Shown here one piece after another: positions 56,809 through 64,000 of a stretch of DNA of 64,000 nt. The notes below the pieces were generated by a model that saw nothing but the letters and a program-made list of their open reading frames with translations, made no database searches and was not told the DNA's origin. Both the position numbers and the translations under genes were made by a program. The stretch comes from Chrysogorgia sp. JL179-B06 (taxonomy: Eukaryota; Cnidaria; Anthozoa; Scleralcyonacea; Chrysogorgiidae), in assembly GCA_035772405.1 (NCBI GenBank), contig JAYKKM010000044.1, forward strand, positions 2,029,501-2,093,500. Direction: 5' to 3'. Position 1 is the stretch's first letter; each line of letters opens with the position of its first letter.

Positions 56809-57824
56809 TACTAAATAGGTAGTACAAGTACGGAGTCGTACGAAAAATCAGTGTAGTGTAAAAATGGGGCTTGATTTTCTGGAAACAATCGCAACACGAT
56901 TTTTCATCGCGTTAGTCCTTTGAGGAGAACAATTAGTAAAATTTCAATTTTTGACATGATTAAAACATGCGATAATATTCATAACACGGTCTGGTAATGT
57001 ATTTGTTACATAAAAAAACCTTTTCTGGATAAACCACAGTGATAAAACCGATGCAACTGATTTAAAGCATGCATATACAATGGCAGCACCGATTAGATGG
57101 CTTAATGTCGACATGCTTAGTTTTTGTAATTAAAAAGGTTGGACGTTCTGTATCTCAACCGAAAATTGAAGAACTCTTTGAAATCGTTGAAGCCAAACGC
57201 TTTCTTCAACACGCCTGCCTTATCCTCGCAGTGATGCGAATTCTCTGTCTCGTTTGCCAAGCAAACAGCTGACTCCATTTTTTTAACTTATGCTTATCAT
57301 CCCCGCACCGTGCATATGCACGTTGGTGTTAATTAAAAAAATTGTAGTCGTGAAATGTATTAGGGCGTAACGCGAAAATCTACTTAAGCATCTATATAAA
57401 TTCAGATTTTCAATGAGAATAATCGCATTTGCATGTCCTTCTTGTATATAGGTCCTGTGAACCGAGTCTCTGCGAGGAATAGAGTGACAGAAAACTGCTG
57501 TTTGAATCGTGATTATATTCACCGCAAGCTAAACTCACCGAGAGGCAATTCAATCATGTAAGTAGATTTTCCCATAGAGATTTTGACAATAATATAGCAA
57601 TTTTCTTTAGATGAAGAGAGGTTTATTAATGGTCAAATGGCTACTTGAGGAAGTATATTTATATATAAATATATAAATATGATACATATAGAATAAATAC
57701 AGTCTTGGTTTTACCAAACAAGGGCTTCCAATCTAAGGATCCAAAAGGATTCAGTAGTCTGCTCTTAACAATATTTTGTAGGACGAATAAAAGGTACAAG
57801 AGACAGGCAACTTCGCATTGTTCC
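56809..57824. other. Mostly unassigned, one repeat echo
   Basis: AGATGAAGAGAGGTTTATTA near 57611 is the inverse of AATAAATCCTCTCTTCATCT near 22067, next to SINE2. A TATAAATATATAAATATG run lies at 57660-57680. Frames at 57069-57272 and 57283-57522 have no domain. Confidence 0.4.
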
Positions 57825-57875
57825 ATATAAATATAGAATATATATATATATTTATATATTCTATATTCTATAAGC
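57825..57875. repeat. AT-rich palindrome
   Basis: ATATAAATATAGAATATATA and TATATATTCTATATTCTATA are nearly inverted. Confidence 0.7.
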
Positions 57876-57894
57876 TATTCTGGCTATAGAGATG

Positions 57895-58130
57895 TGATTG
57901 AGTGGGACATTAAAATGTCGTATCCGATTTCTAAGGGACCGATCACGTGGAGAGTTTCAACCAAGGGGTGAACATTCAGTCCTCACGTTAAATAAACGGA
58001 ATAAAATTTCACCCTGGGCTTCCGATAAAAAACCTTGTTAAACGAAGCTCACGATCACATGAAGAAAACCGGGATGAAAAATCACATGTAATCGATATGA
58101 AATTTCATCCCGGGGATGAAATCCTGGTAA
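57895..58130. repeat. MITE-like repeat
   Basis: ATAAAATTTCACCCTGGG, CGGGATGAAAAATCACATGT and GAAATTTCATCCCGGGGATG recur with changes in both orientations. Related in style to the CATGTAATC group. Confidence 0.5.
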
Positions 58131-58379
58131 TCTCGACTTAAGCTTAAGCACGCGTAATAAAGTATCCAAAAACAAACATGGCGACCAATAGTGAAGAATG
58201 TGGGGTGAATAATATGCAAGAAAAAGAAGGAAACCACACAAAACGTAGATTTCGTTCGGGAATCAGAAAGTTGGCATTTGAAAGTGTCCAGAGATATCGA
58301 ATTACGAATTTCCAAGGGGATCAGGTTCCATAAGGTTGGAGAAGAAACAGCAAAGGAGCATAGTTCTTGAGATTAAATG
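58131..58379. other. No recognisable feature
   Basis: Short minus frames at 58038-58315 overlap the repeat above and are not recognised. Confidence 0.3.
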
Positions 58380-58989
58380 TGGGTTTACAAAGGTGATTTT
58401 GACTAGACGAGCGAAGAGTTCCACTTGGACTGTAACATTTTAAAAGATCACAAATATGCATGAAGAGCTTTGAAGGTATAGTTATCATCATCATCATCCG
58501 GTCGGCGGAGCTTGCTCGGATTTGCTTGACTCTGTACTTCCAACCATCGCGATCCGACATCACTGTCGACAGCTCTTCCCAAAGGCATCCTGTGTCCATT
58601 ACTAGTTGGTCAATATATGTTTTAGCAGGGCGACCAACCGACGTCCTTCCATGTTTTGGTTTCCATAGGATTAAGTCGCTTATAAGCTCGTTCCTGCTGC
58701 GCCAGCAGTGCCCAGAAAAACGATTCGTGCTCGAATCGTGTCTGATATTCGCGGTATGTTGTTGTATAATTGTTTAATTGTGGGATGAGTATACTCTCTC
58801 TGTGAGCGTCCATGTTGTCGAGCCGTAAACAAGCACCAATTCCACGGTCACTCGGAAGAAGTTGCGTTTCAGGTTTACTCATGGCAGGTTCGACTTCCAT
58901 ATTTTGTTGAGACCAGCCAGCGCACTGACCCCATGCCTTGCCGAGCCGGATCTCGACATCCTTTACTATGGATGCGACCTTGCTTCCTA

Positions 58990-59030
<41 letters not shown>

Positions 59031-59755
59031 CTTTATTTCAGTGTCAATGGTGTTTAGCTTTTGACAAACTAATTGGGGACACTATTTAGGGTATATAGTA
59101 GCAAATATTAAGTAGTTATGGATGAATATACAATGTTATAAATTGATAAGTATAGATGCTATAGTACTATGCATTAGTATAGATGATATATGGCTAAAAT
59201 AAAGTAAAATAGATAAATATATATGTAATATTACTAAAACACTATGTGGAGCATAGTCCGCAGTTCTTACATCCGTCTTATATTAGACTATAGCTATATC
59301 TCTAGTTCTTATATGGTATTTAAATGAACTGAGGCTAGATTTGTCCTTTTCTGTATTTCCCAGTTTTGACCATAAGTAGGGTCCCGTATAGCTTATTGAA
59401 TGTTTGCCATATCTTATTGTTTCAAACCGCGGTATGATGAAATCTCCATTTCTTAGGTTATATCTCTTTCTGCTCATGTGAAATAGTTCTGCTACATTTT
59501 CTGGTGCTAATCCGTTCTTCAATTTGTACATAAGGATGAGTATGTCTTGAAGTCTTCTATTATATAGGGTTGGTAGTTTTGCTTGGTGAAGTCTTCCACT
59601 TCTTTGATGTCCTTTCCTGCTAGAGTTTTAATGGTACCTTTGTTGTCATAACTGATATATTCAGTTTTCTTAGCATTGACACGGAGGCCCACTTCGTGTG
59701 CATGCAGCATCTTCAACCAAATGAAGTAGGGTAGTTTTTAAATTTGATTCTTTCT
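58380..59755 (-). pseudogene. RTE-like LINE reverse transcriptase remnant, split by a second LINE
   Basis: The minus strand begins near 59750 with LLHLVEDAA, then after a shift GLRVNAKKTEYISYD and AGKDIKEVEDFT. The frame breaks at 59585 and resumes at 58993 as YLGSKVASIVKDVEIRLGKA. Later pieces, with shifts, are GRPAKTYIDQLVMDTGCLWE and MSDRDGWKYRVKQIRASSAD. This is the part of an RTE-type LINE from just after the polymerase active site to the C-terminus. The end carries a CATCATCATC tract at about 58488, as at 28425. EVEDFT and YLGSK are adjacent in intact relatives. Confidence 0.8.
58994..59584 (-). mobile_element. CR1/L2-like LINE 3' fragment inserted into the RTE LINE
   Basis: The minus frame AKLPTLYNRRLQDILILMYK then LKNGLAPENVAELF, YNLRNGDFIIPRFETIRYGK and SISYTGPYLWSKLG ends in a stop at 59283. 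It is the last part of a LINE reverse transcriptase and is uninterrupted. The 3' tail has AATAAAGTTTTTATTATTAT ending in (TTA)n at 58994. 5'-truncated. Joining the two flanks gives GACTTCACC plus TACCTAGG with no lost base, so the insertion was clean with little or no target duplication. Confidence 0.85.
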
Positions 59756-60102
59756 TGCCCTGGAAGCCAATGAAGATTGATAAGTAATGGCGTTACGTCA
59801 ATTCATATTTTCTTGTTTGATGACTAAGTCCTGTAGCACAGTTCTGGATTTAATGAAATATTTCGAAAACCCCTATAATAAATAATTGTAGTAATCTAAC
59901 TTCGAGCTCACAAAGGCATGAAGCACGGTTGTATCAAGTGTAAGAACGTTCCAATAGATATATTGCGAAGATGAAAGAAGGCTGATTTGCAGATCGAACG
60001 AGGTATTGGTGAAACTGATTCATCAAATAAAACACCAATGTTTTCAACAGCTGAAAACCATTCCACAATATCATTCAAAACTACGATAGCATGCATCAAG
60101 TC
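59756..60102. other. Unassigned, possible LINE remnant
   Basis: On the minus strand LHWLPGQERIKFK near 59790 resembles a LINE motif (LHWLPV..RI.FK), so an older LINE piece may lie here. Support is limited to these residues. Confidence 0.3.
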
Positions 60103-60400
60103 ATAGTCAATCGAGATATGGTCTGGAAACTCAGCTAAAGTCTTTGTTCTATCTTTTTGTTCGTCTTTATGCAATTTTGTGCACGGTGCACGGTCACTGA
60201 ACCTATTGTATTTTAGTATAATGAAGCAATCATCCAATAGAATCGTTTGGGTTTAATCGCTCAACCGTGTTGTTTAAATATTAATAAACCTAAAACAAAG
60301 GATGTGCACGGTGTAAGGTACGGTTCAACATCAAAACGTAGCTCATTATAGTCGCTTTGAAGTTTGCCGAGTTTCCTAACCATATCTCGATTGATTATGA
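60103..60400. mobile_element. MITE family R60, fullest copy
   Basis: TCAATCGAGATATGGTCTGG plus AAACTC at the left is mirrored by GAGTTTCC and ATATCTCGATTGA at the right with one change. The interior contains a GTGCACGGTGCACGGT tandem and GCACGGTGTAAGGTACGG. Fragments are at 2205-2345 and 2976-3235. Confidence 0.8.
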
Positions 60401-61040
60401 TCAAGTAGTGGCCGCACTGTAAATTCAAATGAGTCGTTTTGACACCGGGGAGTCGTTCCAGCACTTTTAGTTTGTATGGCTTTGACTCTTTTCATAGCTC
60501 ATTTTGACTCCAATGGTTGTTTTGACACCAATGTGGAGTCAAAATAACCTTTGTTGAAGTCATGGAACTGTTCCAAAGAATCGCAAGACTCCTTGAAGAG
60601 TTAAACTGTCCCTGCAACGAAATATCACATTACGTTTACTGGCATTTTTTGTTACAGAACATCATTTTAGGTTAATAAATGTTCGCATTTGCCAAAAAAA
60701 ATGAACAAACATTCAAGAAATTTAACCTCCAAAGTCGCCCAAATTTTGTCCGCCATTGCTCAAAACATGTTCCAGACGAGCCCGCGATTCAACAGCAGAG
60801 TATGTGGGTGGAGGCAATTGGAGGCTATTTCAAATACGGTAGAGCACCTAGTCACCAGGACTTCTGGCACCCAGGTTAGGCGTTCAGCCTATGAGAAAAA
60901 GGGTGCAAAACACTCGTAGAATCCATATTTCACTGCATCCGGGAACCGAGTGGCGTATTTCTCGCGTGTAACGCTCGCGAGTGGCATATTAAAAATTGCC
61001 GCCAAAACATGGCCACCGAAACCGGTGGCTGTTTTGTAAA
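60401..61040. other. Unassigned, with minor repeated words
   Basis: GTTTTGACACC and GGAGTC words recur near 60435-60550 (GAGTCGTTTTGACACC, GGTTGTTTTGACACC). Two overlapping plus frames (60679-60919) lack a recognisable domain. Confidence 0.35.
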
Positions 61041-61613
61041 CATAAGGGAGCTGTCATTAATTCCACCCGGGAGAGGGCAGAAGGAAAACTGAAAATTCTT
61101 GTTAAAGTTTCGTGACCCAACCAAATTTCTCTGGATGGTAACTGTACATTTTGTTTTAGTTTCGTGGCCCAGCGCATCTTAAATTTTCAATTTTCATTCA
61201 TACCGACAACACAGGAGTGCTGGGAACTGAGGGTAGTCTGCCATATAGAGCAAGGAAAACAATCAACTTTGTTTTCAGCAGGGTTTTCGCATTCCTGAAC
61301 TCTTAGTCTCGAACCACTGAAATCCAAACTATATATACATGTACATAATTTCTGGGGGCAAGGGGTTCTCAAAACAACTTTTCTTTGTGTGTGATATGAA
61401 TATTTCTTGGCCTTACCCCATAGCGTATATCAATTCCTATGTTATAAATATTTGTTTTCTTCGATTACTTTTGATACTAATCAAAAAGGTTTCATGGCGC
61501 ATCAAAGGTTTTCCAAATGTTTTCGTAGCCCCACCAACGTTTGATTCATAGTTTCATGGCCCAGCACTTTCCCTTCTGCCCCCCTTCCTGGTGGAATTAA
61601 TGACAACTGCCTA
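61041..61613. mobile_element. Non-autonomous DNA element with inverted termini, about 570 bp
   Basis: AGCTGTCATTAATTCCACCC and GGGCAGAAGG at the left are mirrored by CCTTCTGCCCC and GGTGGAATTAATGACAACT at the right. GTTTCGTGGCCCAGC and GTTTCATGGCCCAGC occur inside in direct orientation. No transposase. Confidence 0.7.
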
Positions 61614-62237
61614 AGTGACGATGAAGTAAATTGATTTGCGAGCAGCAAGAGAATGAAAATTCGAAGAAAAAAACGCTGTACGACCTGAGTATTTTCAAGG
61701 AGTTTCTTTCCAGTTATTACAGTAACGCGAGGACAGGGAAATAAAAGGGATTCTGCCGTACGAGCTTCAGTCGATTGTAAAGAAGTTTGTGTTGGCCCAA
61801 GTGCATTTATTGTCCACTGAAGGTCAGCTCAAAAATATGGATTTTATCATTTTAAAGTTGCTAAGTAAATATGAACGGCTCAACAACCAGAAAATTAAAG
61901 GAGATGTTGTCTAATCTATAATCTAGAAAAATAACGTATGGAAAAGCTTGTCTCTTTAAGGCTCCTTATTGTCTCGGTATTGGTTGAGCGAAACAGAAGC
62001 ATCGGGAATTGGGTCATCGCGTAACAAGTATAAATTATTCGTCTTATCGAATTTAAATTGGAAAACACTTTGCGAAGTTTGCCATTAGGCAAACATCATG
62101 GCGCTGATATTAATCTTTACAATATAACCTTCATGTTTATATTTGTTAACCGTGATCGGCAAATAAATCGAGCTAATTTCGAGGATATGTTGATAATGCG
62201 CGACGCAGAGCGCGCTGATGTTTTATCCAGATTGTAG
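61614..62237. other. No recognisable feature
   Basis: No repeats or exons were noticed. Confidence 0.35.
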
Positions 62238-62280
62238 CGTGGACGATCGTCAAGCTCATATCCTCAGAAAAATGATTGTA
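62238..62280 (-). mobile_element. SINE3 tail fragment
   Basis: GTGGACGATCGTCAAGCTCA and TATCCTCAGAAAAATGATT are the reverse complement of the tail found in the palindrome at 4757-4975. Confidence 0.75.
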
Positions 62281-62695
62281 GATGTTAAAAAATGCAAATA
62301 AGAAACGTTTGCATAAAGCACTAACGTGCAGTCGCGGCCTCTTTTTATTAAAAGAGCTTATTAGCCGACCGCTCTAGTGTGTACCTAGTAGAAATGCCAT
62401 ACGACAATGCCAACCAAATATTTAAACGGCTTGACAAAACTAATCGTCCTTCCACCAAGACAACCGTCTATAACAACCGTTAAAGTGTCTACCCATGTTT
62501 GATCTGTTTGATCTATTTATAACCTTTGGCACTTTCTGAAAAAGGCTTTTAAATATTATCATCAGCAAACGGTTAGATCATCTTGATGTCTTTTCCCATT
62601 CCATCTTGTTGACTTTTCCATTGGTTAACCATTCAAAGCCATCATGGAAAACGCAAAGACATTACACGAAAATTGGTGACTTGTACGGGATTTCA
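62281..62695. other. No recognisable feature
   Basis: No repeat or exon was recognised. Confidence 0.35.
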
Positions 62696-62760
62696 CTGAC
62701 TCGTACTTTCGGGATTCCGATCCGCTGCTCTACACCATGAGTTGAGCTACCGCGTCAACT
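62696..62760 (-). mobile_element. Decayed tRNA-like SINE head
   Basis: Minus strand GACGCGGTAGCTCAACTCAT, then GTAGAGCAGCGGATCGGAAT, has an A-box and D arm. The B box is damaged (GAGTCAGTGAAATCCCG). Part of the same head (GGCGCGGTAGCTC, CCGGAATCCCGAAA) recurs on the plus strand near 63724-63762. Confidence 0.5.
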
Positions 62761-62819
62761 AGGATGATTCTGAAATAGAATTGAAGCACACATCCTTAAG
62801 CTTACTTGTCTCGCAATAC

Positions 62820-63510
62820 CGTTACGAGACAAGTTGTACGAACCATTGCAAAGTGTAACATACACAGGCGCGTAGGAAGCATTTAATAAGTGTGTAGGCC
62901 AGGAGCGAGCGACGAAGGTGCGAGCTTCCCGAAAACTTTTTGATTTTCTAAGGCTCTGAAACGAAATTTCCTGCATTTTGAGAGAAGCAGTAACCATCAG
63001 ATTCAGTAACCTGGCCAAGCAGCCAAACTAAAACATCTGCGGTGAGGAACGGTCTATCTTAAAACCGTTGAACAAATGGCGCTTGTGCAAACGCCCAAAG
63101 TCAAAACACCCAGAAGTTTAAAAATATTATAAATTTGGTAAATAAAGGCGGAGAATGGTAAAGCCGTGCAAAAAAGTGTAGCGGCCAAAATTGCTGCGAC
63201 ACAAGTTGCTCGGCAATCGTTGCAGAAAGCAGAATCTAGTTCTACTTTCTGCAATGATTGCAGCAACTATTTTCAGCGTTGCACAGTGTCGTAGCACCCC
63301 CATCTGCAACTTGTCTCACAATTTTCCTCTTTAGCGACTCAGTCCGCGTGTGTACCTTGTCATAAACACACAGATGGCGAAACTTTGCAAGTCAAGTTGC
63401 ATGAAACGTTGCCTAGTGTAACACCTCCCTTTCGTGCAACTGCAACGTATAGCAGATTAAGCCGTTGCGAGACAACTTGCATGAAACATTGCATAGTATA
63501 ACACCGCGGC
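62820..63510. repeat. Repeat block with recurrent GTTGCATGAAAC motif
   Basis: AAGTTGCATGAAACGTTGCC and TAGTGTAACA (63397) recur as ACTTGCATGAAACATTGCAT and AGTATAACACC (63477). A diverged form, AAGTTGTACGAACCATTGCA, lies near 62830. A perfect hairpin TTGCAGAAAGCAGAA with TTCTACTTTCTGCAA sits at 63220-63256. It is likely a MITE with sub-terminal repeats, but its exact ends are unclear. Confidence 0.55.
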
Positions 63511-63913
63511 TTTATACCGAGATGATATAAGTTTGAGTCGCGAAAATATTTTGTGCATTTTGCATCTGTAATTGCAGGCTATGCTGTAGCGGTGTCGCTG
63601 CCAATTCTTGTTATTATGTTTGTTATTTTTTGTATTTATTTTTTGTAATTATTTTGTAATTGTTATTCCAAAGCTAATAACTCATAAATCATGGATAAAA
63701 TTAGATGAACACTGTTCGCAGTTGGCGCGGTAGCTCCACTTGACCGGAATCCCGAAACCGCTCTCGAATTACCAATTTTACAATTTTCATAGTTCAGAGC
63801 AAACTCTCTTTGTATTTCACTATTGAATCACGTGTTGCGTGTCCCTGCAGGGTGACGTCACTTTATGTGAATAGTATAAACCAGTACATCATTGTAACTT
63901 TCGCTCTCCATCT
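63511..63913. other. Unassigned
   Basis: T-rich tract at 63600-63665 and the tRNA-like partial head at 63724-63762 (see 62696-62760). No gene signal. Confidence 0.4.
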
Positions 63914-64000
63914 GAGTCTCGGTAGATCAATGGTTAGAGTCACCGGCAATCAGAAGGTTACAGGTTCGATTCCTGTCCGGGACTCGGAATCATTTTTCTG
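63914..64000 (+). mobile_element. tRNA-derived SINE3, runs off the window
   Basis: GAGTCTCGG and CCGGGACTC can pair as an extended acceptor. The A box is TAGATCAATGGTTAGAG and the B box GGTTCGATTCC. The D stem is imperfect (GATC against GAGTC) and the anticodon stem is poor, so it is not a working tRNA. The tail CGGAATCATTTTTCTG is the start of the SINE3 tail seen at 4757-4975 and 62238-62280. Confidence 0.75.

Overview
This 64 kb window looks like gene-poor DNA of an animal nuclear genome. The best guess is an anthozoan cnidarian (coral or sea anemone). That placement is inference: it rests on AT-rich composition, three different Penelope-like element (PLE) endonuclease fragments, RTE-like and CR1/L2-like LINE remnants, tRNA-derived SINEs and repeat families that remind me of coral genomes. 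I see no rRNA, no convincing functional tRNA, no CRISPR and no complete host gene. The best host coding candidate is one exon at 42015-42229 that contains a DSGFIS phosphodegron-like motif. Weaker exon-like signals lie at 4101-4201 and 21770-21869.

Layout. 0-9 kb: tandem repeats, foldbacks, a MULE-like MITE, a palindromic tRNA-SINE (4.8 kb) and an hAT element (6.66-7.43 kb). 9-16 kb: a satellite-like inverted cluster, two large minisatellites (10.1-11.6 and 14.1-15.6 kb), a perfect 8x16-bp array and a 524-bp pogo/Tigger-like MITE. 16-24 kb: mostly unrecognised sequence with foldbacks and PLE-end remnants. 24.8-28.2 kb: a tRNA-Ala-like SINE family in tandem dimers, mixed with (TA)n arrays. 28-34 kb: an RTE tail and TTAA-flanked foldbacks. 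35-46 kb: long (TA)n arrays alternating with PLE ends, a CR1-like LINE split by an hAT element, the candidate exon and PLE copy 2. 46-53 kb: PLE copy 1 inserted in a LINE with a 14-bp target duplication, more LINE 3' ends, a piggyBac-like MITE and PLE copy 3. 53-64 kb: (TA)n arrays, a pogo-like element, a CR1-like LINE nested in an RTE LINE, MITEs and a SINE at the right edge.

The main theme is a set of type I hammerhead ribozyme (HHR) motifs tied to PLE remnants and PLE-like ends. The best copy (52863-52920, minus) has the full conserved core, a 6-bp stem I and an 11-bp stem II. Others are at 19024-19066, 43540-43582, 43313-43355, 43366-43408, 35363-35404, 40961-41008 and 46767-46814, with decayed relatives at 23238-23291, 26737-26775 and 27885-27930. 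HHRs in PLEs are already known. What stands out here is the number of subfamilies, the copies on both arms of palindromes, a pair 227 nt apart on one strand, and the repeated contact with (TA)n microsatellites. Nested insertions with clear target duplications give a relative chronology of element activity.
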